The position numbers and the translations under genes are program-made. DNA of 24,828 bases from Coptodactyla brooksi (taxonomy: Eukaryota > Arthropoda > Insecta > Coleoptera > Scarabaeidae). The notes beneath the pieces were generated by a model, which was not told the origin of the DNA, did not search any database, and saw only the letters and a list, made by a program, of their open reading frames with translations. The stretch is from the NCBI GenBank assembly GCA_033557675.1, contig JAWQRM010000284.1, positions 1-24,828 on the forward strand, written 5' to 3'. Every line of letters begins with the position of its first letter. The stretch's first letter is position 1. Shown here piece after piece: positions 9,410 to 18,851 of this stretch.

Positions 9410-10580
9410 TCCTGTCGACAAAAATGTGTCCACCGACCACAGGAGCTGCATTGACACAATCCTTCACCGCTTCGATCACTCGCTTTTGAGGAAAAACAGT
9501 ATAGGCATGCTTCTTGTTCGTTGACGCAAGCGATAAATCTTCTGAATCAGAGATGTAACTTAATTCCTGTTTAATTAAATATTATTTTTTAATAATTTTT
9601 TTGCTGCCATTTATTTGGTGGGTTTTGTCAGAATTTTGATTAAAGTACTGTCCTAGAGTCTTAGATACTATTTTAATTTGACTCACAGTTCTCTTAGACA
9701 TTTCTTTTTTGAATTTTCGCTCTTTAATCGCATTTTTTTCTAGTGTGTCTATGGCAGTCATAGTTGTTTCCTGGGGTTGGAGCTTCGGCTTTAGGGTAGG
9801 GTCGCATATCTTTAAGAGTGGCGAATATTTTAATGCTTTATCTTTATTGTTTGGTGTTCCCCAAACAATCCAGAGGCTAAAGCATTAGAAGGTTCAGGAG
9901 TTGCAAATAAAAGAAGGCTTAGGGATTGAAGAAGTAGAAGGCTCAGGGGTTGAAGAAGTAGAAAGCTCAGGGGTTGAAGAAGTAGAAGGCTCAGGGACTA
10001 AAGAAGTAGAAAGCTCAGGGACTGCTCAAGGATTTAAAGGAAGCACAATAACTATCACAATACCTGCACCAGAAGTCTTATCAAGAGCCTGTAGAGAGAG
10101 GTGCGTTCCATGCTTATCTAAGATTAATACAACCCGATCTTCCTTTGAGCTTTTCATAGAACTCAAAAAATGTCTCAAAAACTTCACGAAAGATTCTTCA
10201 TTGGACCAGCCTGATAGGTTTGCCGTTCCAATACATTTTACTGGTCCACCAAACAGCATTCTGTCTTTGAAATGAACGCGCGGAGAAACCAACATGTGGG
10301 CAACGAATTACCAATCGCATTCACCGTACAAATTACTGTAACCAGAGACCCTTTCTCGGCTGATGTAGCACTGTCTTCGTGTTTCATCCCTTTCGAAACA
10401 ACTATTTTAGATTGTCGTTGAACTGTGCTCAAACCTGTTTCATCTAGATTCTAAATTTTCTCGGGTGAGATCGGACTACATTTTCTGTGTATTTCTTTAA
10501 TGTTATTAAAGAATAGCCCGATATTAGTGCTGTTGAAACTTATCATTCGACATAAGCTTGTAGTTAGTACTTAACATTTT
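9410..10580 (-). pseudogene. Pogo/Tigger-like (DDE_1) transposase remnant
   Basis: Reading leftwards: MISFNSTNIGLFFNNIKEIH, then SPEKI, a TAG stop at 10451-10453 where the family has Tyr or Phe, then NLDETGLSTVQ with the first catalytic Asp at 10442-10444. KHEDSATSAEKGSLVTVICT and VNAIGNSLP follow. A frameshift near 10290 leads to SPRVHFKDRML, SGWSNEESFVKFLRHF and VVLILDKHGTHLS, whose Asp at 10116-10118 is the second catalytic residue (family: LLLDNHxSHLS). After VLPLNP the segment carrying the third Asp (HKLQPLD) is missing, and the frame passes into a Pro/Ser/Thr repeat tail. Further left are IDTLEKNAIKERKFKK, YISDSEDLSLASTN and, in a shifted frame, ACLYCFSSKASD with CQCSSCGRWTHFC, a Cys-rich finger-like end known from Tigger-type insect transposases. 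No N-terminal CENP-B helix-turn-helix is recognisable. It is inactive. Confidence 0.85.
9905..10020 (-). repeat. 24-bp coding minisatellite in the Tigger-like transposase tail
   Basis: About five imperfect 24-bp units (GAAGTAGAAGGCTCAGGGGT and variants) run in tandem. On the minus strand each codes for PEPSTSST or PELSTSST, the low-complexity linker often seen between the catalytic domain and the C-terminal tail of Tigger-like transposases. The 124-codon plus-strand frame across it (EEVEGSGV repeats) is its shadow. Confidence 0.9.
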
Positions 10581-11105
10581 ATGCATTTTATACTAGTATT
10601 AAATGATTTTGCGCTTCCCGGTAAGTTAATCTTTTTTCTGGTTCCTCTGCACTCACAGCCCCAATGTTCTTTTTAAGGGTTCTTAATTTACTAGTTTCTG
10701 CATTTTTCCATCTTTGCTTCTAGATATGCTTAAATACAGACTGAATGTCTAAAATAAAAATTAAAAATATGTTACGTCTTGTACCATGAGCTCAAGGTAC
10801 ACGATGGTAGTTGGCTGCAGGATACATTATGGTGTCTTTATATGTAGAATACGACTGTTTAATATGGTTGTCTAAACCAAACTGCTTAACCAATGAACAA
10901 CACAAAGTAACAAATGCTATGCAAAAACTTTACTTTCATAACTAAAAAAGAAGTTTTTATTACTATTTTCACAAGACACAGCATACACCGGTTTCGCTCA
11001 AAAGAACAAGTGATTACATCATAATGACGAAGAGGGTTCGTCGAAACGCCGCTAGAGGACAGTACATTCAAGATATTTGAAATGGCGCAAAGTACACCAT
11101 GGTCT

Positions 11106-12319
11106 TGGTACAACATTCTCCCCTAAGTTAAGATTTTTCATTTGATATTTACCTATTTTTTGATTCGATAAATGCTAGTTTTTTCCTTAGACAGATTAAA
11201 GCGATAGTTAGTACACGTGAACAGCAAGATTTATAAATCAATCGGTGAGATGGAGAAAGAATAGCAAACTGTAAACATTGTTTCTATAATGATACCAATA
11301 TTGTGCTATGCATCTACCAAGACAGCAAAAGTAAACACTACCAAGGACGGCTATGAACTTGGTTTCTATTAATATCTGAATTGTAAGATTTGACAATTCT
11401 TAATTTCTAATTAAAAATGTGTTCTTTAGAACAGCAAACACTTTTACTTCAGTTATACTGCAGAAATGGATCCAAAAACGAACATAGGGAATGAATGTGT
11501 TCAAATTAAGATATTAATGAGGGGTTGTTATAATTTTTCAGCCGCCTATGACCCTGATTAATTTTATTCTTTCGGTATCTTTAATTTTATATATCATGCA
11601 CAACTAGAAGTATCATGTTAAAGAATGTATGCAACCAGTTAAGGCCGGAATATGACGTCGCAAACTGTTAATGACGTGCATCGCTTGCTTGTGTGCCTGT
11701 GAACATTATCAGAAGATCATATTCAGCTAAATATGCAAAATCTTATTTGAACCACGTAAGTAGTATTAAATAAGGGGTGCGGTGAAAGAGAGCCATAAAA
11801 CTTAGTACACTACGAAATGTTACTAACAAAACCGCTTCAATTAGTTTACCTTAGTGCCAAACAATCCAAACTTGAGAAAATGGAAAGATTTCAGTACAGT
11901 AGTGATGGTATCGAAAGATTAAATTAACGTCACCAATAGGGCACTACGGCTATAGTTTAACGAAATGACTAACAATCCGATAAAGGTTGACAAAGTCTGG
12001 CAATCAACAACCAAAGTGCTGCCAAACATTGCTGTGGAGAACCCGACTCCTGAAGTACAGAATGTTATTTCGATGGTATCCGTACATCTCTATCTTCTTG
12101 AAAGAAATGTGTAGATTCCAATCATCTTTACTTCAATTACACGATCGAATTTGAGTTGTTTTTACCTTTCAGTAATGCGCAATATGGCAGAGCAATAAAA
12201 TGGTGTTCTTACTACTTCCAGTAGTATGATTTTCGCAGGCCCGAATGAAATACGACTCTTTTTTGCGGGGCAACCCCGTACTTGGATAAAATATGGATCA
12301 CCTTACTTTCGTAATTATA
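11106..12319. other. No gene recognised
   Basis: About 1.2 kb of AT-rich DNA without a supported coding frame, RNA gene or repeat. The 76-codon minus-strand frame ending near 10886 falls in the 5' part of the Tigger-like element and has no recognisable motif. Confidence 0.6.
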
Positions 12320-12430
12320 AGAAGCCATTGGGGGCGGCTGTGGCCGCCCTCGCGCTCCCCTTCGCAGCCGCGGGGCCCGAACCGTCTGTCCGTGTGGTGA
12401 CGGCCCGTAAATTAGCTCTACCGCCGCCGC
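12320..12430. other. Very GC/CpG-rich island
   Basis: The most GC-rich segment of the window, by eye over 70% G+C at 12331-12390, with many CpG (CTCGCGCTCC, AGCCGCGGGGCCCG, CCGCCGCCGC). It is open in both directions (70 codons plus, 79 codons minus with a poly-Ala run), as expected when stop codons are rare in GC-rich DNA, so neither frame is convincing. It is followed by an AT segment rich in homeodomain-like cores: AAATTAGC at 12410, ATAAATTAC at about 12450, GGATTAATTACAC at 12469. The pattern suits a regulatory element or a CpG island; this is inference. Confidence 0.55.
12332..12349. other. GC hairpin
   Basis: GGGCGGC TGTG GCCGCCC is a perfect 7-bp stem with a 4-base loop inside the GC-rich island. 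No U-run follows, and a bacterial-type terminator makes no sense in this context. Confidence 0.7.
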
Positions 12431-13479
12431 TGCAATAAACATTCCTCGCATAAATTACCTGCATTTTCGGATTAATTACACACTTCACTAGCGACTCGTG
12501 TTCTTACAACATCTGCCATCGTACCGTCGAGGGAAATTACAACGGTAGTATCACCGTTGGTAGGGAACTCCAAAAATCAACGCCGTTTCTTGGAGTTTAG
12601 CTTTAACTCACATCTCCCTGTATTGCTGCTTTTATTGCTAACCAGTCCTGATTTTTCCTCATAAAGTTGCAATGATATATTTCAAAATGAAATTGAACTA
12701 ATATTACTGTGTTACATATAAATACAATGCAAAAGAAAATATTACTCTTTGAAACGATGTAATAATAAGGGACGATGATTCAAATTTAATCTAGTTTTCA
12801 AGTTAGGTTCCGACTGAGGGGGAAAGCTGGTGGTACAAGTTCTATGACTAATTGGGTCAAAGTTGAATGAACGGAAAACAACAAGTTCCAAAAAGTTAAT
12901 TTCATGCTCAATAAGATAAGTTTCTTCAATGTTCACGTTCATTCACGTTCAATGACATCGATATGTTCATGATAAGTAGACTCGTTTGGTATTAAATCTC
13001 TTGGTATATTTATTGGAATATTTATTTAAGACGCTCTAATACTACTACTTTCCTGGAAGAGATGAATAATCGTGTTAAGTTTTCTAATGTGGTTAGAAGT
13101 TATAGATCAATTGTTACTTGAACTACTTATACATCTTATACAGTATTATACAATCGCATTTACTCTAATGTAAGGAGTTTCATTTCGTTATATCAGCACG
13201 GAATCATATTTTAGGTAATTTAACCAATATTTTTAAGCATAATTTTTGTTGGAATACTGACAAGTAAAGAAAAAGTAAAAAAGTAAAGGTTATAGAAACA
13301 CCAGCTACTTCTGTGTTGCTGAGTTTTTATTATTCTTTCTATATATAGATACAAAAAACACAATTGAGATATCTCCAGAGAAAAATTATTACTTTTATTT
13401 TATTTTTAAACGTTTCTTTTTCACAATCTATCAAACGTTTTTCTCTTAGTCGTGCTCAAAAATCCGTTCGATACAGACG
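12431..13479. other. AT-rich, no gene recognised
   Basis: It begins with moderately CpG-containing DNA to about 12600 and then returns to AT-rich DNA. There is a small duplication of TTCACGTTCA at about 12930-12952. The 66-codon minus-strand frame at 12742-12942 shows no known motif. Confidence 0.55.
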
Positions 13480-13830
13480 TGCGTCATGTCGCTCCGTTTT
13501 TATCCTGTGATTGGGGCATTGCAGTGGTTAGGGATTTATGTGCCACAGAAGTGTAATTTGACGGGTAGTGTCGAATGGTACTCCTGTACAACGTAAATTA
13601 ATGCACGGGTGTGGGTTCTTAACGAAAGTTAAAATTATTCCTACCCGTGGACTCGTTTCTATCTTGGAACCGGCCGGCGGGGAAAAAGCTGGCCGGGGGA
13701 CCACCTGTCCGGCTTGCTGATTTTGGTGCCCCGGTCGTGTACAGGACGGCGCAAAGGTTTCAAATGTGATTATTTACTTCGGAATCGGGCGCTGGCTGCA
13801 AAGGGGTCCACTGTCGGGTCACCGTGAATC
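13480..13830. other. GC/CpG-rich island
   Basis: A second broad island. Its core at 13660-13750 holds ACCGGCCGGCGGGG, AGCTGGCCGGGGGACC and GGTGCCCCGGTCGTG. The GGCCGG pieces flank an AAAAAG spacer and form a partly palindromic block. No long frame crosses it and no TE protein is visible. It carries a CACCTG E-box-like site at about 13701. It may be regulatory, a conserved non-coding element, or part of an unrecognised repeat. Confidence 0.55.
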
Positions 13831-15486
13831 CAGATATCTGTTCTCTATAGTTCTCTACAGAGAGCTTGTAAGACCAATTGCAGTTGTTGTCCTTTTATTG
13901 CAAATTGCCTATTAATAAATAGCAAGTTTGACAACAATAACGGTAAAATAAACCCACGATTATCCAAATATCAATCACAACATCTTACATATTCATTAAT
14001 ATAAATATTTTTCAGAACAAAGATATTCTAACGGTAGTCGTCCAACATTTACAACGGAGTTGCAAAATAAACAGGAATTATTTTGGGTTTGAGTAACAAC
14101 GTTGAGTCGAAGGCATGTTAGAGCAAGTTGTATCTGTTCTACTCTATATATAATAGATTTTTATTATAGCCATTCGTTGAATTAGAAAAGTAGTGTCGCA
14201 AACATAACAATGAATTCAACATCTGTAAGCCTTGATAGTATGTTATTATCAAACTATGTTTTGTAGTAATTTATCTTGCAGAAAGTTATGTCATGGTCCC
14301 TGCATCGTAGTGGAAATGCCAGTTTGCATAGTAGAGAGGCCCTGCGTGTCTGCAGTTTTTCTTAACGCTTAGTTTGGTAGTATGTAATGGCAAGGGCTTA
14401 GAAAAAAATCATTCGTTTTTGTGAAAATAAAGAAAAATGGTAATAATAAAATTAAATGTTCAAATTATTGTTCATTGTTTGCAGCATGTTGTTAAAGACC
14501 ATATTTTTTCAACTAGGTCCTCATTGTCATGTTCATTACTTTCCACATATGTTGTTTCTTTCAATTAATTCATATCGGAACTTACAGATGACCGGCATAA
14601 TTAACCAAGTGACGTTCCAATTGCAGAAATGGCTAGAAATTCGGGTTGCTTAGTAAAGATGGAAGCGCATATGAATTCAGGTGGCTTGGTAACTGACACC
14701 GCGTACAGAAGCCCACACAATCAGGAAAACGTTTATACATGATTAAGAGGTATACATTACAAGCTAAACGAAATGGTACTAAACAAACCCAGTGCTTGAA
14801 TTGATTAGTTAATTAAGACAATTTCAGAAATATGTTCAGAGTGGTTCTTGCAAAAATAAAGAAAATTAATAATAGTAATCAAATAAGAATAACAATTCAG
14901 TATTACTAAATGTTCACCTTTTGTCCATTGCTTCTGATGTATATATTTAAATTATCTTTATTATCTCTACTTCATCAGATTAAGAATACAACATTAATGT
15001 AATTAATTGCACGAACGTTTTTCTAAGGATAACATTTTTTTAATCTTCCGGAAGTTCTTCAGACTGGAAGCAGCACAATACCAGATTGTATTGGGGCATA
15101 TCGTCAGATTATTATCGTCAGTATTAAAGAAAGGCAGAAGAAGCAAGGAGAAGAAGAAGGAAACTGTGAAGCACATTTCCCCTAATGGAACCAGCAGGAA
15201 ATGATGTCGAGGGACTGGAAAAGAAGAACATAAGATAACCAAGAATGGAGCCGGATGTGAACAAAGCCGTGGGCCATACTGGCTCAGAGAACTGTGGCAG
15301 GTGTAATTATTGCCATGAAATTGTATATGTAGTTGAAGTAGATCACTACTTATGCACAATAATTTTAATTTTATTGGCCACTTATTAATCATACATACAT
15401 CAAATCAGAGTTGAGTATTACGTAACTTTTTTGTTTAGCAACATATTAATATTATTATTATTACTGTTAACTTGTTGTTGGACTCT
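13831..15486. other. Mostly AT-rich, no gene recognised
   Basis: No RNA gene or repeat found. The 129-codon minus-strand frame at 15003-15392 reads as Phe/Leu/Ser/Cys-rich sequence opposite an A/G-rich plus strand (AAGAAAGGCAGAAGAAGCAA at about 15125), and the composition suggests chance. The 65-codon plus-strand frame at 15007-15204 likewise has no motif I know. Confidence 0.5.
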
Positions 15487-16255
15487 GACTAGTTTTTAAA
15501 ATAAACCGAGTATCGTGTATATTTGAAAATAGTTCCAAGTTGTGAAGAGTTCGATATGATGCAACTTTTATTTGAAATATTGTTTTCTAAAAAACAGTAA
15601 CAGTTCTAAAAAATGTTGCATTCGCTTGTCATATTTTGTTAAAGATGTGAAATAACGCCAAACCATTACGACTTGGAGCTAATGTATAATAATTAAGGTG
15701 ATCCTTAAATCTTATAAGGGCTTAAAAAATACAATATACAGGGTGTTCCATTACATATCTGATGTTGACTAGTTTTAGAATAAACCGATCACCCTGCATA
15801 CTTGAAAATTATTCCAAATTGTGATAAGTTCGATGTGATGCAACTTTTATTTGACAACATTTTTTCTAAAAGGAACAATAACAGTTCTAGGACAAATTTT
15901 GCATTAACAACTGTCATGTTGCTTAAACGGTACAATGTAGAGCTAATACATAATAATTACAGTGGCCCTTAAGTCTTATAAGGACTTGAAAAATATAATA
16001 ATATACAGGGTGCTTCATTGAAAACCTCGAAGTTGAGTACTTTGTAGAAGAAACCGAACTCTCTGTATATTCAAAAATAGTTTCAAAATGCGAAGAGTTC
16101 GAAGTATGCAACTTTTATTTGAAATTGTTTTCCTATCAAAAACAGTAAGAGTTCTAAAAAAAAATTACATTCGTACCTGTCATGTTTTTTCAAAAACATA
16201 AAATAACACCCAAACGGTACGACTTAAAAATACATTTTGTTACAAAAAGTTGCGA
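15487..16255 (+). repeat. Three tandem copies of a ~270-280-bp repeat
   Basis: The units start at 15487 (GACTAGTTTTTAAAATAAAC), 15767 (GACTAGTTTTAGAATAAAC) and 16035 (GAGTACTTTGTAGAAGAAAC). All three contain ATGCAACTTTTATTTGA, then TTCTAAAA, a CTGTCATGTT-like block (TTGTCATATT in unit 1) and an ACGACTT-type block. Units 1 and 2 end in CTTATAAGG, a CTT(A/G)AAAAAT block and ATACAGGGTG (15738 and 16003). Periods are about 280 and 268 bp. The ATACAGGGTGTTCC junction is the usual start of a widespread class of insect interspersed repeats. Divergence of roughly 20-30% by eye indicates an old array. Non-coding. Confidence 0.88.
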
Positions 16256-16447
16256 AAAAATCAAAAAATTTTTAGATTAAGTACCTCAACCCTATGTACA
16301 ATTCTTGCGAAATCCTTATTGTGACCAGATTATATAATAATTAGCTTATATGTAAAGAATTGTGTTAATTAGTCTAATGTGGCAATAATCAAACGACTTC
16401 CAGACGGAAGGACGGACAGACCAACCACCAAAAATAGCATAGATAGG
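16256..16447. other. AT-rich linker after the tandem repeat
   Basis: No gene. It contains GACGGAAGGACGGACAGACC at about 16403, a short GGAC-type simple repeat that often precedes the AAAAAGCC block in the repeat that follows. Confidence 0.5.
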
Positions 16448-16514
16448 CTACAAAAAGCCTAATTCGTCAGGATCCATCAAAATTTCGACATCGATTTTTT
16501 TTACGAATGCAATA
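16448..16514 (+). repeat. Direct repeat, copy 1
   Basis: It carries AAAAAGCCTAATTCGTCA, then GACATCGATTTTTTTTACGA and ATGCAATA. It matches 16671-16737 over about 67 bp with a few differences. Non-coding; the family is not named. Confidence 0.85.
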
Positions 16515-16670
16515 CTTTCTCTTAAGAGAAATAAAAACGGACAGATACACCAATTCTCAAGAAACTAAAAACAGTATGAAAACAGGTCAGTTAACGAATG
16601 CACCTATATTCAAGCATTTTTCGTGAAAAAGTACAGAAAATACCTTTATAAACGTCGAAATTATTCAAAT

Positions 16671-16737
16671 TATAAAAAGCCTAATTCGTCAAGATACATG
16701 AAAATCTTGACATCGATTTTTTTTGCGAATGAAGTAA
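16671..16737 (+). repeat. Direct repeat, copy 2
   Basis: AAAAAGCCTAATTCGTCAAG is followed by TTGACATCGATTTTTTTTGC. It has the same order and spacing as copy 1, 223 bp downstream. Most likely a tandem or nested insertion of one repeat family. Confidence 0.85.
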
Positions 16738-17124
16738 TATGATACATACAAACAGTAACAGTTAAGAAAGGTCGTGCGTAATTGGTCATGACGTAATTAT
16801 AAATTACTTTTTTACATTTTTGCAAACCAATATATTTATGATTCCCAACGCACGAAAGTGATTATAAATAAAGCTTTAAAAATGACATTACGTCTGTATA
16901 CTTATCACTGCCTCTGTATTATCATACCATATTCAACTACCAATACCGATATATGGTTGGAGATATTTTCAACGTCTTATTCTTTGCAGTAGTCTATTTA
17001 GTAAATGCGAAAACTTAAAAAAGTGTGTATGTGGGTATTTGAAAGCTGCTGAGTATCTAAAGGTCTACATATGTACATAAACCTGTTCTTTCTGTACCCT
17101 ATTGTATCGAGATAGTAATCTAAT
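16738..17124. other. No gene recognised
   Basis: AT-rich DNA between the direct repeats and the LINE fragment. No motif supported. Confidence 0.55.
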
Positions 17125-17500
17125 ATTCTTTTACAAATTTTCGCTGATAAAGCTGCGCCGTTGCTTTCGATTCTTAGCCATCTGCTTTTCTTTTCTTTGT
17201 AGCAGTAGACACTAGTAGTGTTCTTGCTTCATATATACATTTCTTTTCCTATTTTCTGTCAAGTTTGGCTTCCCAATTGTTCCTTACTTGACGATTATTA
17301 TCCGTTCTGCGTAGATGGCCAAACCATCTCAACTTTTGTTTTTCTACTGTCTGCACCAGTGACATCGCTTCTAGTTGTTTTCTAATTTCAGTATTTCTTA
17401 TTTTTAGTACTTGCAAGCGTAGAGAGATATACATATGCGATTTTGTACATTGTCGGTTTTGTTTTCTTTGAGACCTCTTTGTGGCTGACAAATTTTCTAG
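17125..17500 (-). pseudogene. LINE reverse-transcriptase C-terminal fragment
   Basis: The minus strand reads KIRNTEIRKQLEAMSLVQTV, then EKQKLRWFGHLRRTDNNRQV and RNNWEAKLDRK, and in another frame MAKNRKQRRSF. This is the conserved tail of many insect non-LTR reverse transcriptases (consensus: KIRNxxIRxxLxxxxIxxxIExxxLRWFGHxxRMxxxRxxRxxWE, ending in AKNRxxWRxF). The DNA between WEAK and AKNRK, which normally carries GRPRxxW, has decayed. The polymerase core is absent, so this is a dead 3' fragment. The match is to the tail motif only, so the clade stays open. It differs from the LINE at 5930 and the Jockey-type copy at 20905. Confidence 0.68.
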
Positions 17501-17699
17501 AGACTAAGTGATATCATTGTCTTATTAGATTTAGTCTGTTCCTTTATTAGTTAAGTTTACCTTAGTTAATGTTCTCTTAATTTTCTTATTAGTTAATTTT
17601 CTTGAAGCAAACATTGCTTTTATTTAATTTGATTTTCAAAATATTGTGCCTCCTTATAAAATGTCTAGCGCTTAATGTACAATATTCGCGGTTTAATTA
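17501..17699. other. AT-rich, no gene recognised
   Basis: T-rich sequence with TTAGTTAA-type repeats (17548-17600). It may contain decayed upstream sequence of the minus-strand LINE fragment, but nothing could be aligned. Confidence 0.5.
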
Positions 17700-18010
17700 A
17701 TAGGGGCACAGACCCTGGCCAAGCATCGGCCATGGAAGGGAGAACCCCTGGTACAGGGTATCACCGTTATTGGCGCTATGCAGTTACTATTTCACGTGTG
17801 CTATACTCGGCCACCGAGCATTAAAGCGGGAGCAACGTTTTAAAGCAGACGACACAGAATGAGGAAGCAGCGTGCGGTCTTGAAGGGAAAGGGGAAGCAG
17901 CCACTGAGATCAATTAACAACAACCCCATCGCGTTTGCCTTCTTACCCCAACCGTAAAGACGCGGCATTAGAACTAAGAAGGGGAATAGAGCGAGAAGGA
18001 ACATTGGTTG
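17700..18010. other. GC-richer island upstream of the large inverted repeat
   Basis: The composition rises to roughly balanced GC: ACAGACCCTGGCCAAGCATC, then CCATGGAAGGGAGAACCCCT, GAAGGGAAAGGGGAAGCAGC and GACGCGGCATTAG. It is purine-rich near the right end (AAGAAGGGGAATAGAGCGAG). No long open frame, no tRNA-like folding blocks and no TE protein. It may be part of a non-coding TE (an LTR or leader) or a conserved non-coding element. Confidence 0.45.
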
Positions 18011-18217
18011 AGTAAAAGATCCATATATGGAAGCTATTAGAGAAATTCACAATTTTCTAAATTACAATTGTCATCCAAATTCTATTAATTAAATTATATT
18101 CGGTATTCATATTAGTTTGTCAGATTAACATTACTATTAGTCGTTGTAGTCAGATCGATTAATCTCCAAGGTCATCTTCCAGACTTCTTCTTGTGCAGTG
18201 ACACTAACAAGTGAAGA
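18011..18217. other. AT-rich linker; duplicated 10-mer
   Basis: TGCAGTGACA occurs at 18194-18203 just outside the inverted repeat and again at 18253-18262 just inside its left arm. No gene. Confidence 0.5.
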
Positions 18218-18834
18218 GTCACAACTGTCACACCGATTCCGATATAATTTGGTGCAGTGACAGAATGAAGAAAAATAAGCTTTACGTATTTTTTATACGT
18301 GCTCTAAAAGCCCCTGGGGTGCGTAATAAGGGTTGCAAATTGAGGGAAAAGTATTTATTCGCTTGTATTTTAAAAACGAAAATTGTTGTCGAAATGTGGT
18401 AAATACGAACTACATTCATTTTTGAAGAGCTTCCTTCAAAATATATCACACATATACCTCAAGGCTAAAAAGGGTGAACTACCCCTAGTTTTTCGAAATA
18501 ATTTAAAAACTACCTTCGATTTTGGCGACGTTAAGTATACATATAATACATTTAAAAATATTAGTTACGTGTTCTTTCTTATTCTCCTTTGACAACTTCC
18601 CGCAAAGTTACGGGGGATATTATATACCCTCTTTCCGTAAGAATAACGTGATAAAACTGCTAGGTATTTAGAAAATACTTTGAAGGTGAACCGTAAATTA
18701 GTCACACAATAAGGTGTTTGTGGTAAAATTAGGCATTTAGGACATTTAGGGGTGGTTGGGATTAACTACCCTAATAAGAATTCATTTTTTCGCGGGTGTT
18801 ACCTGCTGATTTTGATTAAATTTAGCACAGTGTT
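18218..18834 (+). repeat. Left arm of a large inverted repeat
   Basis: The arm matches, block by block, the reverse complement of 19394-19892. Shared blocks in order are GTCACAACTGTCAC, TACGTGCTCTAAAAGC, AGGGTTGCAAATTGAGGGAA, TCGAAATGTGG, AATACATTTAAAAATATTAG and TTACGTGTTCTTTC. Next come TTACGGGGGATATTATATA, GTGATAAAACTGCTAGGTAT, TTTAGGGGTGGTTGGG, TTCGCGGGTGTTACCTGCTG and AAATTTAGCACAGTG. The left arm keeps about 120 bp (around 18402-18535) that the right arm lacks. The short open frames in both arms (shared NTFKNISYVFF) are readings of the repeat, not genes. Confidence 0.88.
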
Positions 18835-18851
18835 GAATGAATTCAGCACTG
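18828..18851. other. Imperfect palindrome at the inner edge of the left arm
   Basis: CAGTGTTGAAT GA ATTCAGCACTG pairs 10 of 11 positions. It sits exactly where the left arm stops matching the right arm. Confidence 0.7.

Larger units (their letters stand above)
9146..11105 (-). mobile_element. Pogo/Tigger-like DNA transposon, decayed
   Basis: The element is defined by the transposase remnant inside it and by weak terminal repeats. At the left CCATGGTACAGTATGC (from 9149) faces, at the right on the other strand, CCATGGTGTACTTTGCGCC (ending near 11104). Subterminal motifs of the type GTACCTTGGG recur at 9168 and 9190, and CTCAAGGTAC at 10793. Tigger-like elements carry such short repeated motifs near their ends and insert at TA. 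I could not identify a clean TA duplication, so the limits are approximate. Confidence 0.5.

Noticed and set aside
9901..10275. 124-codon plus-strand frame with EEVEGSG repeats.
   Set aside because: It is the antisense shadow of the Tigger-like transposase and its PEPSTSST tail, which match a known family.
12212..12451. Overlapping plus (70 codons) and minus (79 codons) frames over the GC island.
   Set aside because: GC-rich DNA has few stop codons, and both strands are open with Ala/Pro/Arg-rich low-complexity products. No evidence favours coding.
15003..15392. 129-codon minus-strand frame, the longest in the window.
   Set aside because: Phe/Leu/Ser/Cys-rich composition opposite a purine-rich strand, no ordered motif, and no recognisable family; most likely chance.
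18190..18265. TTTGGTGCAGTGACA near 18247 resembles the primer-binding region downstream of some BEL/Pao LTRs.
   Set aside because: No LTR pair, no TG...CA ends and no gag or pol frame nearby. The same motif sits inside an inverted repeat arm, so a resemblance over ~12 bases is not enough.
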